Below, one piece after another: positions 1 to 8,999 of a stretch of 64,000 nt of DNA (positions within the stretch are counted from its first letter, which is position 1; the number at the start of each line of letters is the position of its first letter). The DNA comes from Clostridia bacterium (lineage in GTDB: Bacteria; Bacillota; Clostridia; Lachnospirales; Lachnospiraceae). The notes beneath the pieces were generated by a model, which was given only the letters and a program-made list of their open reading frames with translations, ran no database searches and had not been told where the DNA came from. Where the stretch lies: positions 249,078 to 313,077 of the forward strand of contig CAJTAT010000002.1 in NCBI GenBank assembly GCA_910574475.1, written 5' to 3'. The position numbers and the translations under genes were made by a program.

Positions 1-1042
1 CACCGTTCTGCTGATTTTGCTTTTCCAGATAGCCAGTCTCCTTTTCTTCCACAAGGATTGTAGTTGGATCTCCCAGCTTTTCCTCCATGATAGCGCCAAT
101 TTCTCTGGCATTTTTTGCCATCAGCTCCATAGTTTTTGGTTCACTACATATGATAGATATAGTTGTAGCCTCTTTTCCCATGGATACCTTGATAAGGATT
201 TTTCCAAGATCATATGGCTCAAGCTGAATCTCAAACTCTCTCTGATCTCCCATCACCTTTGTGAGCAGTTGATCTGTAATCTTTTCTGGAATTTCCTCCG
301 GCTGTTCCACTCGAACTGTCTCTATAGGGATTTCCCTCTGTACAGGAGTTTCCTCTGCCCGGTAAGTCTCAGGTTGCACTGTCTGGACGGTCTGCTGCTC
401 TGGATTTCCCTCATGCTCCGCCCTTGCCGTCTGCTTTGGTTCTTCTTTCACAGATTGCTTAGGTACTTCTCGTTCCACAGGCTTAGTCTCAGATGTCTCT
501 ACAGGTTTTACAGGCGTAGCTTCTGCCTTTTCCGCCGCTGCCTCCGGCTCCTCTTCCACAGGTGTTTCCTGAGCTGATAACAGAGGAATGTCTTCAGCAG
601 GCGTCTCTTCTTTCAGTGCCGGCTCTTCCATCAGTACTGGCTGAACGATCTCTTCTACAGGGGCAACTACAGTCTCTAACTGAATCTCTTCCGGCATTAC
701 GGTTTCTTCCGCCATATGTACTGTCTGATTCATCTGCTGCAGCAATAAAGCTGCCTGTGTCTCATTCAGTGCCTCATCTGTGGAAACAGCGTTATCATCC
801 GGCTTTGTCTCTTCTTTGCTGTCATTAGCTGGCTTACTGTCCTGACTTTCCTTGGTATCATCTGTCTTTTTATCTACTTTGTTGTCTCCTGGCTCTTTCA
901 TATTGGTATCTTCCTGAGCCTTACTATTCAGTAATTGCTGAAAACCATCATCTGTCTTTCCAGCTTGCCTGCTACCCTGCACTGCCGTGGCCGCCATAGC
1001 TGCTGCTATATCTGTAGCTTTTATGGTGCTTCCACTTCCCAC
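1..1042 (-). CDS. fliK: Flagellar hook-length control protein FliK (3' end outside window)
   Basis: FliK is the exported ruler that stops hook growth by switching export specificity through FlhB. On the reverse complement an open frame starts at GTG 1042, with GGAGGG about nine bases upstream; an in-frame TAA at 1063 rules out an earlier start. It runs off the left edge without a stop, so about 347 residues are visible. Residues 30-260 are low complexity, rich in Glu, Pro, Thr and Lys, as expected of an extended ruler. From about residue 269 the globular Flg_hook domain begins (FEIQLEPYDLGKILIKV, then AREIGAIMEEKLG). It is the last visible gene of the flgB-fliEFGHIJK operon, about 70 bp after fliJ. 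The linker-plus-hook-domain layout and the operon position make the call firm. Confidence 0.9.
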   Translation of the reverse strand, partial: MGSGSTIKATDIAAAMAATAVQGSRQAGKTDDGFQQLLNSKAQEDTNMKEPGDNKVDKKTDDTKESQDSKPANDSKEETKPDDNAVSTDEALNETQAALLLQQMNQTVHMAEETVMPEEIQLETVVAPVEEIVQPVLMEEPALKEETPAEDIPLLSAQETPVEEEPEAAAEKAEATPVKPVETSETKPVEREVPKQSVKEEPKQTARAEHEGNPEQQTVQTVQPETYRAEETPVQREIPIETVRVEQPEEIPEKITDQLLTKVMGDQREFEIQLEPYDLGKILIKVSMGKEATTISIICSEPKTMELMAKNAREIGAIMEEKLGDPTTILVEEKETGYLEKQNQQNG

Positions 1043-1113
1043 TTTCTTTTCCCTCCTTTCTTAATATAGAATATTGAGATGTCATAGTTTTGACACTCTA
1101 TATCGCAATCTGC

Positions 1114-1572
1114 CTAAGCAGTATTACGCGCTCTTTCCACCGCTCTCTTGTTGGACACAAACTCATCAATAAAGTGTTCCTCTTCTTTCTGGACTTCTTT
1201 GTTATATTGATCCAACTTTTTCTCTTTCAACTTTGTGATAGAGGCGGTCTCTTTTCTGGCTTCGATGACTTCTTCCCGCTTCTTTTCCTCACGGATGCGA
1301 ATTTCTGCAAGTCGTTCTCTTTCTCTCTGAATCTTTTTGCGCAGGCTTATAAGAAAACGATCAAATACCTGCATCTCATTGATTCCAATTCCTTGCAGTT
1401 TCTTTTCTTCAAAGGAATCCATGCACTCTCTCTGTTCCCCTTCCAGGCGCTCGATTCCCTTCTCACACTGAACAATCTCTGCCATAATTCTGGCATGCTC
1501 ATTCTGTAGGTTTTCCAGTACCTGTTCCTTGTAACTTAAGACTGTGTCTAATGCAAAGTAAAACTTTTTCAT
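1114..1572 (-). CDS. fliJ: Flagellar export chaperone/stalk protein FliJ
   Basis: A 152-residue, highly charged and almost wholly helical protein with strong coiled-coil character (many E/K/R heptads, e.g. KKIQRERERLAEIRIREEKK). FliJ forms the central stalk of the FliI hexamer and helps deliver export substrates to FlhA. Its length matches the family (about 145-150). It starts four bases after the fliI stop, so the two are translationally linked, and it precedes fliK. FliJ sequences diverge widely, so the call rests mainly on length, coiled coil and the conserved fliI-fliJ-fliK order. Confidence 0.88.
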   Translation of the reverse strand: MKKFYFALDTVLSYKEQVLENLQNEHARIMAEIVQCEKGIERLEGEQRECMDSFEEKKLQGIGINEMQVFDRFLISLRKKIQRERERLAEIRIREEKKREEVIEARKETASITKLKEKKLDQYNKEVQKEEEHFIDEFVSNKRAVERARNTA

Positions 1573-1576
1573 GTTC

Positions 1577-2878
1577 CTACCTCAATATACTACCCATAGT
1601 TTTCAAGTCCTCCTCTATTGAAAAACTGGACTCAATTTTCTGCATCAGGTAATCATTGACTGCATCAATCTTTGAAATAGCAATGTCAAGCTTTGGATTC
1701 GTCCCTGCTTTATAAGCTCCAATGGAAATCAAATCCTCATTTTTCGAATAGATACTCAAAATATCCCGCATCTTTGCTCCCAGGTTTTGGTGCTCTGGGG
1801 AAACAATATTCACCATAAGACGTGAGATACTTGCATTGACATCAATTGCCGGAAAATGATTCTCATTAGCCAGCTTTCGCGACAAGACGATATGACCGTC
1901 TAGGATACCGCGAACAGTATCTGCGATAGGTTCATTTGTGTCATCGCCCTCCACAAGAACTGTGTAAATCCCTGTGATAGAACCTTTTTCAAAATTTCCA
2001 CTTCTCTCCAGAAGTTTTGGAAATTCTGCATAAATAGAAGGTGTATAACCTCTTGCCACAGGCGGCTCTCCTGTAGCAAGCCCTATTTCTCTCTGAGCCA
2101 TTGCAAATCGGGTCAAAGAATCCATCATCAATAGGACATCCTTGCCTTGATCTTTAAAATATTCGGCGATAGTTGTCGCTACCAGAGGGCATTTCATGCG
2201 CAGCATAGCTGGTTGATCTGAAGTCGCCACAACCAGGACCGATCTCTTCATTCCTTCTGGCCCCAGATCCTTTTCTATAAACTCGCGAACCTCACGTCCC
2301 CGCTCTCCCACGAGAGCAATCACATTGATATCCGCCTTGACATTTCTTGCAATCATTCCCAGCAGAGTACTCTTTCCCACACCACTGCCAGCAAAAATTC
2401 CAATTCTTTGGCCCTTTCCCACCGTATTCAGGCCATCAATTGCCTTAACCCCAAATTCCAGAACATCCGTAATAGGCGGACGGGTCAAGGGATTTATGTA
2501 GGGATTCTCCACATAATAGTGTTGCTGCGTCTCAATAGGCCCTTTCTCATCCATAGGATTCCCCAGAGCATCAATGACTCTTCCCCTCAGAGATTCTCCT
2601 ACAGGAATCTTTAAACGCTTCTTCGTATTTCGCACAAAACTTCCTGCTGAAATACCATTCATATTTTCATAAGCCATCAATTGGCTTCTGCCATCCCGAA
2701 ATCCTACTACTTCTACAGGAATCTGCTTCTTTTTGTCCTCATTATAAATCATGGCAATATCACCAATACTGGCTCTGCTGCCGGAGGCCTCCATGGACAT
2801 TCCTACGATATTCTCTATTTTTCCAATATAGCTGACTGTCTCCGAATTCGTAATCAGCGTAGGCAACTCTGCGAACAT
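1577..2878 (-). CDS. fliI: Flagellum-specific ATPase FliI
   Basis: A 433-residue F1-beta/Rho-like ATPase that energises entry of substrates into the flagellar type III export gate. Walker A GSGVGKST lies at about residues 164-171, a Walker B segment (DVLLMMDSLTRFA) at about 240-252, and the family signature region PSIYAEFPKLLERSG near residue 280. The N-terminal domain carries the expected GESLRGRVIDALGNPMD. Length is normal (about 435-440). It follows fliH by 14 bp and precedes fliJ by four. All catalytic motifs are intact. Confidence 0.97.
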   Translation of the reverse strand: MFAELPTLITNSETVSYIGKIENIVGMSMEASGSRASIGDIAMIYNEDKKKQIPVEVVGFRDGRSQLMAYENMNGISAGSFVRNTKKRLKIPVGESLRGRVIDALGNPMDEKGPIETQQHYYVENPYINPLTRPPITDVLEFGVKAIDGLNTVGKGQRIGIFAGSGVGKSTLLGMIARNVKADINVIALVGERGREVREFIEKDLGPEGMKRSVLVVATSDQPAMLRMKCPLVATTIAEYFKDQGKDVLLMMDSLTRFAMAQREIGLATGEPPVARGYTPSIYAEFPKLLERSGNFEKGSITGIYTVLVEGDDTNEPIADTVRGILDGHIVLSRKLANENHFPAIDVNASISRLMVNIVSPEHQNLGAKMRDILSIYSKNEDLISIGAYKAGTNPKLDIAISKIDAVNDYLMQKIESSFSIEEDLKTMGSILR

Positions 2879-2892
2879 ATCTTCAGCTCCTG

Positions 2893-3669
2893 TCAGATAC
2901 GGGCATTATTCAAAATATCTTTAATATTTTCCAACTGTGTACTCACACTGGCATCAATAATTTCCTCTGGAAGCTCTATGATGCAAATTCCCTCTTCCTC
3001 ATTGTCCATGGTTACTATTTTCACATTGTCTGACAGATGGGAAAGAGCATTGAGGAATTCAACATCTGTATCCATGGAAATCTCTGTATTGCATTTCGTA
3101 ATATATATTTTGGCCCATTCCGTTTTTTTCAACTTATCTGTGGCCGACATAATCATTCGATGTATCACATTTTCACTGGACTTTAAACTGGTGTGAATGA
3201 TCTTTTCCGCAATGGCCAGAACAATTCTTTTCAAATCATCCTGATACTTTTCCAATACGCGGCTCTTCTCGATTCGAACACTGTCTATGACGCTCGTCAT
3301 ATCTTTCTTCAGATTTTGGAGTTCTTTGTTATATTGCTCCTGATATTCTGCCTGAGCTTCCTGGCGACCAGCCTCATAACCTTCCACTTGGCCATCCTGA
3401 AATGCCTTCTCCCGCAAAAGTTCTCCCTGCTTCTTTGCATCTGCCAGGATTCGCTCTGCTTCCTGACGGGCATCCTCTAATATTTTCTCTGCCGCCTGGG
3501 ACGCCGCTTCAAAATCCGGCGCCTCTTCCACAGCATTGGTTTCTTCAGCCTCTATTTTATTCTCTGGATTTTCAGCCTCTTCTTTGGCTGAGTCCAGTGC
3601 AAAATCTGAAAAAAACTGATACAGTTCTACAGCGTCAACCGCTTTTTTGTCCTTTACAACTCTAGACAA
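2893..3669 (-). CDS. fliH: Flagellar assembly protein FliH
   Basis: A 258-residue protein with an acidic N-terminal third, a long helical stretch (EKILEDARQEAERILADAKK and on) and a C-terminal domain of the FliH/V-ATPase E-subunit type (KRIVLAIAEKIIHTSLK). FliH binds FliI and FliN and regulates the export ATPase at the basal body. Its start overlaps the fliG stop by eight bases, indicating coupling, and it lies directly upstream of fliI. Position and helix layout make the assignment firm, although the sequence itself is variable in this family. Confidence 0.9.
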   Translation of the reverse strand: MSRVVKDKKAVDAVELYQFFSDFALDSAKEEAENPENKIEAEETNAVEEAPDFEAASQAAEKILEDARQEAERILADAKKQGELLREKAFQDGQVEGYEAGRQEAQAEYQEQYNKELQNLKKDMTSVIDSVRIEKSRVLEKYQDDLKRIVLAIAEKIIHTSLKSSENVIHRMIMSATDKLKKTEWAKIYITKCNTEISMDTDVEFLNALSHLSDNVKIVTMDNEEEGICIIELPEEIIDASVSTQLENIKDILNNARI

Positions 3670-4678
3670 TTATCTCATCCCCTCCGCCTCTGACGATCAC
3701 AATCTCGCCAGTCTCTTCCAGCTTACGGATAATACCGACAATTCTCTGTTGTGCCTCTTCTACATCTTTCAAACGTACATTGACTGTAATTTCCAAATCG
3801 GACTGAATACTTTCCGCCATACGGGTAGACATGTTGGAAAAGATAAGCTGCCGGAGACTTTCGTCGCTGCCTTTGAGGGCGTAAACCAAATCCTTGACAT
3901 CACAGTCACGGATAAATCTTTGAATAGAACGATTGTCCAGAGTGGCAACGTCTTCGAATACAAACATTTTCTTCCGAATAGTTTCGGTAAGTTCTGCATC
4001 CTTTTTGCCCAATTCGTCGAAAATCATCTTCTCATTGCTTCGATCCATATGGTTCATAACATCTGCAATGTAATCAATACCGCCGATTGTAGTGTAATCT
4101 GTAGTCATAATGCTCTCAAATCGCTTGCGCATAGAACTCTCTACAATTTTAACTGCTTCTGGAGAAACACTTTCCAGTTTTGCGATACATTCTACCACCG
4201 CGATCCCTGTTTCCTTGGGAAGCTCACCAATCACACTGGCAGCCTGCTCTGGTTCTGCATAGGATAGAATCAATGCTATAGTCTGAGGACGTTCATGTGA
4301 TAAGAATGTATATAAGTTTTTTGCATTAGACTTTCTTATAAATTCAAAAGGTCGTACCTTAAGATATTTTGTCACACGCTCTAAAAGCTGTTGAGCTGTG
4401 GACTCTCCAAAAGCTTTTTCCAAGACAGCTCTGGCATACTCCATACCACCATCTGTTACCACTTTTTGTGTCAGGCAAGTCTTATAAAATTCATCTAGAA
4501 TCTCTGCTGTCTCATCTGCTTCCAGATGCTTAAGCTTTGCCACTTCTATGGTCAGCTTTTCTATATCATCTTCGCTTAAATGCTTATATATCTTAGATGC
4601 TTTATCTGCTCCTAGAGAAACAATGACTGCCGCCGCTTTTTGCTCGGAGCTCATCTCTTCTACTACACTACTCGCCAT
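3662..4678 (-). CDS. fliG: Flagellar motor switch protein FliG
   Basis: FliG links the MS ring to the C ring and carries the torque-generating surface facing MotA. Three FliG domains are visible: N-terminal (EQKAAAVIVSLGADKASKIYKHL), middle with the EHPQ-type motif written here ERPQTIALILSYA, and C-terminal with the charged ridge (DELGKKDAEL..IQRFIRDCDVKDLVYALK). I place the start at ATG 4678 (338 residues), preceded by GGGGGA with seven-base spacing; an ATG five codons earlier (4693) has no good ribosome site. The start overlaps the fliF stop by 11 bases. Length is typical. Confidence 0.96.
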   Translation of the reverse strand: MASSVVEEMSSEQKAAAVIVSLGADKASKIYKHLSEDDIEKLTIEVAKLKHLEADETAEILDEFYKTCLTQKVVTDGGMEYARAVLEKAFGESTAQQLLERVTKYLKVRPFEFIRKSNAKNLYTFLSHERPQTIALILSYAEPEQAASVIGELPKETGIAVVECIAKLESVSPEAVKIVESSMRKRFESIMTTDYTTIGGIDYIADVMNHMDRSNEKMIFDELGKKDAELTETIRKKMFVFEDVATLDNRSIQRFIRDCDVKDLVYALKGSDESLRQLIFSNMSTRMAESIQSDLEITVNVRLKDVEEAQQRIVGIIRKLEETGEIVIVRGGGDEIIV

Positions 4679-6290
4679 CTTTTCTTCCCCCATTCAGCCA
4701 GGTCTTCAGAAGCTGTGCAGAAATCTCTGGGTTTTCCTCTGTGAAGTCACGAAGATTCTTCTTCAATTCCATACCTCTGTCATTCTGCAAATCAATAAGC
4801 TCCTGATTGATAAATGATGACTGTTCTGCTTCTGCTGCTGCCAATGCCGCTGCTTCTGCTGCTGCAGCTTCCTCTTCTGCTTTGCGCTTCTTCTTGCGCT
4901 TGTTGGTAAGAACCAGCAAAATAACGGTAACAATAAGCAATACGAGTATAACTACAAATACAACCCAGAAAATAGGATTCGAAGCCATCTTTCCAAAGAT
5001 ACCTTCTGTCTCTTCCTCGTACTCTTCCTCTTCCATAGGCTGATAGAAGGGTGCACTGACTACTGAAATCTTATTATCCCAGTCTGTAACAGCAATTCCT
5101 GCAGCATTTCCCACCAGGGAACGAATATCATTGGCTGTTAAAGTCCCAAAGCTCTCACCATTAATTGCTACAGAAACGGTCAGATCCTCCAAAGCTCCCG
5201 GGGTAATCTGTCCCTGCTCTTTGATCTGATTGACCAGGAAATCTCTGTCATAAGTACGGGCTCCGTACCCTTCTGCATCTTCATCGTCATCTTCTGTACT
5301 ATATTCAGGTACGTCTGCATTTGTCTCTGATCCTGCAACTCCATTCGCCACAGCATCTTTACTTCCTGATATTTCCACAGACCCATTTTCATGGGAGATA
5401 ATGCCCGTCTTATCTTCTTCGTTAATCTTTTCCGGCGTATTATATGTAATGGTCTCCCGGAGCAATGTCTGCATATTGATCTGGGCTTTTGTGGAAATCC
5501 TTACATTCTCCGCTCCGTAAAATGGCGCAAGAACATTCAAAACCTTTGTGGAGATCTGCTCTTCTACAACCTGAGCAATCTCTTCTGTATCCTTGCTGCT
5601 CAGTGCTCCGTCGTCCAGATTAGAGACATCATTACCGTTTCCATCAAAGACAGCCACGTTGTCCATATCAAGCCCCGGTACACCGGAAGCCACAAGTCTC
5701 CGGCAAGCCACCGCCATCTCCGGTGTGGGAGAGCCTCCGTCCTCCATAATGACTGTCACATGTGCGCTGGACTCTGTCAGCTCATTTTCAGTCAGTACAT
5801 ATTTACTTTGTTCTCCCAGGGCAATGGTAACTTTGGCGTCCTTTACCCCTTCAAACAGCATGATCGTGGCACCAATTCGATTCTGCAAATCATACAGCGC
5901 ATACCGATCCTTATCAGAATCTGTGGTCATTAAGCCTGTATTTTCTGTAAACACCTGGTAGCCAAATCCATTTTTAGGATAACCCTCCAAGGCCAATGAT
6001 GCTCTTGTCTGATCAAGAACATTGGGCGGAACTAACACTTCTCCGTCCTTCGTATATTGATAATCAATTTCTGATTCCTGTAATTTGCCAATAACTTGTT
6101 GTGCTTCCTCTGCACTTAAGCCAGAAAATAGAACTTCATATTCTTTATCACGGTTTAATAGCAAGGCAATAATTACAGAAAAAAGAATCAATCCTGCAGC
6201 TCCGGCCGCTATAAGCTTCTTCAGCTTCGTATCAAGCTTACTTCCCAGCTTAGAAACTGTCGCCTTTAATTGCTCCCATCTTTCTTTCAT
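4668..6290 (-). CDS. fliF: Flagellar MS-ring protein FliF
   Basis: FliF oligomerises in the membrane to form the MS ring that houses the export gate and seats the rod. The protein (540 residues from the chosen start) has a first membrane segment at about residues 26-45, the YscJ/FliF ring-building motif region (EYEVLFSGLSAEEAQQVIGKL), a long acidic periplasmic section, and a second membrane segment at about 455-475, followed by a charged tail that should bind FliG. ATG 6290 is preferred (AAGGGG upstream); an in-frame ATG 33 bases earlier adds 11 basic residues and lacks a good site. It overlaps fliG and lies 93 bp after fliE. Confidence 0.96.
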   Translation of the reverse strand: MKERWEQLKATVSKLGSKLDTKLKKLIAAGAAGLILFSVIIALLLNRDKEYEVLFSGLSAEEAQQVIGKLQESEIDYQYTKDGEVLVPPNVLDQTRASLALEGYPKNGFGYQVFTENTGLMTTDSDKDRYALYDLQNRIGATIMLFEGVKDAKVTIALGEQSKYVLTENELTESSAHVTVIMEDGGSPTPEMAVACRRLVASGVPGLDMDNVAVFDGNGNDVSNLDDGALSSKDTEEIAQVVEEQISTKVLNVLAPFYGAENVRISTKAQINMQTLLRETITYNTPEKINEEDKTGIISHENGSVEISGSKDAVANGVAGSETNADVPEYSTEDDDEDAEGYGARTYDRDFLVNQIKEQGQITPGALEDLTVSVAINGESFGTLTANDIRSLVGNAAGIAVTDWDNKISVVSAPFYQPMEEEEYEEETEGIFGKMASNPIFWVVFVVILVLLIVTVILLVLTNKRKKKRKAEEEAAAAEAAALAAAEAEQSSFINQELIDLQNDRGMELKKNLRDFTEENPEISAQLLKTWLNGGRKDGE

Positions 6291-6383
6291 GGCCGTTTCT
6301 TTTCCCCTTCTATGTATAATCAAGTATTCTTAATACTCATTTGGACAAATAGATGGAACCTGAGTTCCATCTGGAAAAACACA

Positions 6384-6710
6384 TTACATAGAAATTGAAA
6401 TCAACGACTGATAAGCTTCCAGTGCTTTATTACGCAATTGCACAAGCATATCAACAGAAAGCTGAAGCTCTGCTGATGCTATAGGCACTGTATGCGGATC
6501 ATCAATCTGACCTGTGGCAAGAAGATACTGCTTTTTCATCAAATTATCTTCTGCATCTCTCACGTCATTGATCATATCTTCAAAGATACCACGGAACAGA
6601 GATGTTCCATCTGTACCAGTTACTTTTTGAGTATTTGTATTATCTCCAATACCTGTGATGCCGCTGACGCTCTGCATCATTGTCATTGGTGTAATAAACA
6701 TATTTTCCAT
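6384..6710 (-). CDS. fliE: Flagellar hook-basal body protein FliE
   Basis: A 108-residue protein that joins the MS ring to the proximal rod. The C-terminal two thirds match FliE: SLFRGIFEDMINDVRDAEDNLMKK, then LATGQIDDPHTVPIASAEL and VQLRNKALEAYQSLISISM. The start has AAGGAG seven bases upstream. It lies between flgB and fliF. In most flagellar operons flgC sits between flgB and fliE; here only 29 bases separate them. Confidence 0.94.
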   Translation of the reverse strand: MENMFITPMTMMQSVSGITGIGDNTNTQKVTGTDGTSLFRGIFEDMINDVRDAEDNLMKKQYLLATGQIDDPHTVPIASAELQLSVDMLVQLRNKALEAYQSLISISM

Positions 6711-6739
6711 GATGCGACTCCTTATCTATCTTACTTAAA

Positions 6740-7126
6740 TTACTGTCCCTTAATAACTGTTCTTAATCTTGTAAAATCGCTATTTATCGCTTGAAGCATA
6801 GACTGATACTGAAGGTATGTCCTTACCATCTCCACTTCTTCTGAATCTGCATTTACATTATTTCCATCCAAACGTGCAGAGCTGTCCGACTTTTCAAGCA
6901 CTGTATAATTCGCACTGTCAATAATACTACGGGTCTGCCCTGAATCCTGCGTAGCCCTCGCCAGCTTCAGACGATTTTTGAAGGCCTCTTCAAAAGTGAC
7001 ATATTTTGATTTATAATGGGGGGTATCTATATTAGACAGATTATTTGATATCACTGACTGCTTTGCCCACAAAAACTCTAATGACTTCGTCCCCATAGAA
7101 ATCGAATTTCCAAACATAAGATTCAT
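6740..7126 (-). CDS. flgB: Flagellar proximal rod protein FlgB
   Basis: A 128-residue rod subunit. The N-terminal SGNH-type rod motif is clear (WAKQSVISNNLSNIDTPHYKSK), and the C-terminal helix EEVEMVRTYLQYQSMLQAIN is characteristic of FlgB rather than FlgC. GAAGGGAAG precedes the ATG, and a well-formed sigma-A-type promoter lies about 75 bp upstream. It is the first gene of the basal-body operon. No FlgC-like continuation is fused to it. Length is normal for FlgB (about 130). Confidence 0.95.
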   Translation of the reverse strand: MNLMFGNSISMGTKSLEFLWAKQSVISNNLSNIDTPHYKSKYVTFEEAFKNRLKLARATQDSGQTRSIIDSANYTVLEKSDSSARLDGNNVNADSEEVEMVRTYLQYQSMLQAINSDFTRLRTVIKGQ

Positions 7127-7198
7127 TATTACGCTTCCCTTCTCAAAATATAATTTAAGCTATAATTTGCATAATTCAGAGCATTACAATACATTTTT

Positions 7199-7227
7199 AT
7201 TGTACCCTTGCTACTTCACTTTTTCAA
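7199..7227 (-). promoter_or_regulatory. Sigma-A-type promoter of the flgB-fliK operon
   Basis: On the minus strand TTGAAA (7222-7227), a 17-base spacer and TACAAT (7199-7204) give a near-consensus housekeeping promoter, with a predicted transcript start near 7192 and a leader of about 65 bases before flgB. The motif was read directly from the sequence; its activity is inferred. Confidence 0.75.
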
Positions 7228-7245
7228 GTGTAAATATAGAATTTC

Positions 7246-7275
7246 AAAAAAATGTTAACATGCTATTAATGTTTC
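7246..7275 (-). terminator. Weak candidate terminator after the lytic transglycosylase gene
   Basis: On the minus strand AACAT, a short loop and ATGTT are followed within five bases by a run of seven T. The stem is only about five A/T-rich base pairs, so this is a weak candidate, but it sits between the slt stop and the flgB promoter, where a terminator would be expected. Confidence 0.3.
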
Positions 7276-7288
7276 TTTCCAATTCCTT

Positions 7289-8035
7289 TTATAAAATTCC
7301 CTGTCCGTCCTTATCGGAATCATCTGCAAAGAACAAATTAGAATAAATCATACTCTGCAATTGAGCTTTCATCTGCTCTATCATATACTGAGCATTCTCT
7401 TTATTGAATGAAAATCCCAGGTTTTTTTCTCCATTTTCAGCATTCTTTTCCGCAAGTATCTGATATGGATTAAGCTTCTGGGCACCAGAGACAGTAATAC
7501 TGCCTGCGTCTAAATTCTCTCCCGCATATTTCAATACTTTTTGAATATAATTCTGAGTCTCTTTAAAGGGGGGTACCCCACCATATTTTTCTACGTTCCC
7601 ACTGCCTGCATTATATGCACTTAACGCCAGTACTGTATCTCCATTATATCGTTCCAGAAGACTGGCAATATACTTTGCACCGCCCATAATATTACTTCTC
7701 GCATCAAAACTGTCTGTAACCCCAAGGGAACGAGCGGTAGCCGGCATCAACTGCATCACGCCTTGTGCTCCGGCAGAAGACTGGGCTTGTGGATTAAAAT
7801 TGGATTCTGCTTTTCCAATTGCCTTTAATAAATTCAATGACACACCGTATTGTTCGGAGGCTTCGCGAAAGATATTTTCCAAGCTTTCTGTTGTGGAAAG
7901 TACATTCTGAAGTGTATCACGAAAAGTCCCATTGCCATTACTCTCAACTGTATTTAAAGATTGTGTATTTAATTTCTGCTGTTCATATATTCTATACTGA
8001 TATGGCAGCATCTGTGCAAGATGATAAGTTTCCAT
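7289..8035 (-). CDS. Flagellum-associated lytic transglycosylase (SLT domain)
   Basis: A 248-residue protein with a soluble lytic transglycosylase domain at about residues 62-170. The catalytic Glu is in AIGKAESNF (about E77), followed by GAQGVMQLMPATARSLGV, NIMGGAKYIASLLERY and LALSAYNAGSGNVEKYGG, all hallmark motifs. The enzyme cleaves peptidoglycan to give 1,6-anhydro-muropeptides; beside flgB it probably opens the wall for rod growth. There is no obvious N-terminal signal peptide, so export may go through the flagellar apparatus or another route. It has its own promoter upstream and sits between csrA and flgB, all on the minus strand. Confidence 0.9.
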   Translation of the reverse strand: METYHLAQMLPYQYRIYEQQKLNTQSLNTVESNGNGTFRDTLQNVLSTTESLENIFREASEQYGVSLNLLKAIGKAESNFNPQAQSSAGAQGVMQLMPATARSLGVTDSFDARSNIMGGAKYIASLLERYNGDTVLALSAYNAGSGNVEKYGGVPPFKETQNYIQKVLKYAGENLDAGSITVSGAQKLNPYQILAEKNAENGEKNLGFSFNKENAQYMIEQMKAQLQSMIYSNLFFADDSDKDGQGIL

Positions 8036-8092
8036 TTATGTATTTCCCTTCTGCATTTCTAACTATATTCACAAATTTCACAAATCAGAATT

Positions 8093-8121
8093 ATTTTATA
8101 TGAATTTATTTTGTTTGTCAA
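8093..8121 (-). promoter_or_regulatory. Sigma-A-type promoter of the lytic transglycosylase gene
   Basis: Minus strand TTGACA (8116-8121), 17-base spacer, TAAAAT (8093-8098): a very strong match to the housekeeping consensus. It lies about 60 bases upstream of the slt start and downstream of the csrA terminator, so slt is probably expressed independently of csrA. Confidence 0.8.
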
Positions 8122-8273
8122 TATATATCCCCTATCTATGCCTGGAATAATGGCGAAAAATCGGCATTTTTTTGTTATTGAAGCAGAATATGGAATAATC
8201 TGTACGTCATATAAAGACATTTTTGGAAATCATTGGAATTACATACCGCATCTTCCAAGTAATTATTAACACA

Positions 8274-8303
8274 AAAAGAGCTGTCAATCATTACAGCTCT
8301 TTT
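8274..8303 (-). terminator. Intrinsic terminator after csrA
   Basis: A perfect 11-bp stem, AAAAGAGCTGT (8274-8284) with its complement (8293-8303) and an eight-base loop, starts 15 bases after the csrA stop. On the minus strand the stem ends in a T-rich run, as expected for Rho-independent termination of the fliW-csrA transcript. Confidence 0.85.
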
Positions 8304-8317
8304 ATCCAATTATCTTT

Positions 8318-8551
8318 TTATCCTTCTGTTTTCTTCTTCTCTATCATTTTCTTTAGCACATTCAGGGAAGCTGTATCTGCAGACTCGCGATTTGCCTTGG
8401 CTGCTTCTGCCAACTCTGCCCGGAGAATAGCGATGTTCTTTGGGGCTGATATTGCAAGTTTCACCCAGTCTGAACCGATCTCAATGACAGAAAGTTCTAT
8501 GTTATCTCCAATTACAATAGACTGATTTCTCTTTCTCTGCAAAACTAGCAT
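8318..8551 (-). CDS. csrA: Carbon storage regulator CsrA
   Basis: A 77-residue homodimeric RNA-binding protein that represses translation by covering GGA motifs at ribosome binding sites. The signature N-terminus [24 protein letters not shown] and the [14 protein letters not shown] strand/helix region are intact; the C-terminal tail is somewhat longer than the 61 residues of the E. coli protein, as is common in Firmicutes. It starts one base after the fliW stop, with AAGGAGGGG upstream. In Bacillus CsrA represses flagellin (hag) translation and is itself inhibited by FliW. A matching CsrA site is present in the flagellin leader in this window. Confidence 0.97.
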   Translation of the reverse strand: MLVLQRKRNQSIVIGDNIELSVIEIGSDWVKLAISAPKNIAILRAELAEAAKANRESADTASLNVLKKMIEKKKTEG

Positions 8552-8552
8552 C

Positions 8553-8999
8553 TTATTCCCCCTCCTTCTGCTGACTCACCAGAGAATGGCGGAATGTATA
8601 ATTAGAATCCTCCAAAATAATCTGGCGGGCATCACGAGTGCAATAGTTTACTGCAATCGGAGCTTTTAGGTTGGCTGTGCTGTTAGAGAGCTGTTCCCGA
8701 ATCACACCAATCACGTAATAGGAGATATCCTCGTTCTTTGGTGATCCAAGAGCACTGCGATCCTCTTCTGAAATCTGCGGATTATAGTCTGCAAAAAAGC
8801 GAAAAGGATTTAACAAAATAAAACAGAGAGCCTCCTCATCCAGGGACTGTAAACAAATCAGGGTATCAGACTCCTCATCAAAGGGAATCGGAAGAAATTC
8901 CTTATGATCCTCAAATCCAAATAGTCCCTCTGGAAAATAAATTTTATCCTCTGATGCATATTCAATAGGTCCAAAATATTTATTATTGATTTTCATCAT
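8553..8999 (-). CDS. fliW: Flagellar assembly factor FliW (CsrA antagonist)
   Basis: A 148-residue FliW. The family features are [22 protein letters not shown] near residues 22-43, [17 protein letters not shown], and a C-terminal [10 protein letters not shown] with a [10 protein letters not shown] tail. FliW binds either cytoplasmic flagellin or CsrA; when flagellin is exported, freed FliW sequesters CsrA and lifts repression of hag. Two adjacent ATG codons are possible (8999 and 8996); GGAGG is better spaced for the second. It precedes csrA by one base, forming a dedicated control pair. Confidence 0.95.
   Translation of the reverse strand: MMKINNKYFGPIEYASEDKIYFPEGLFGFEDHKEFLPIPFDEESDTLICLQSLDEEALCFILLNPFRFFADYNPQISEEDRSALGSPKNEDISYYVIGVIREQLSNSTANLKAPIAVNYCTRDARQIILEDSNYTFRHSLVSQQKEGE

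Noticed and set aside
17-577. Plus-strand open frame of 186 codons over fliK
   Set aside because: It is antisense to the clear fliK frame and its composition (Leu, Phe, Arg, Cys rich) is that expected from reverse-complementing Glu/Lys/Pro-rich codons.
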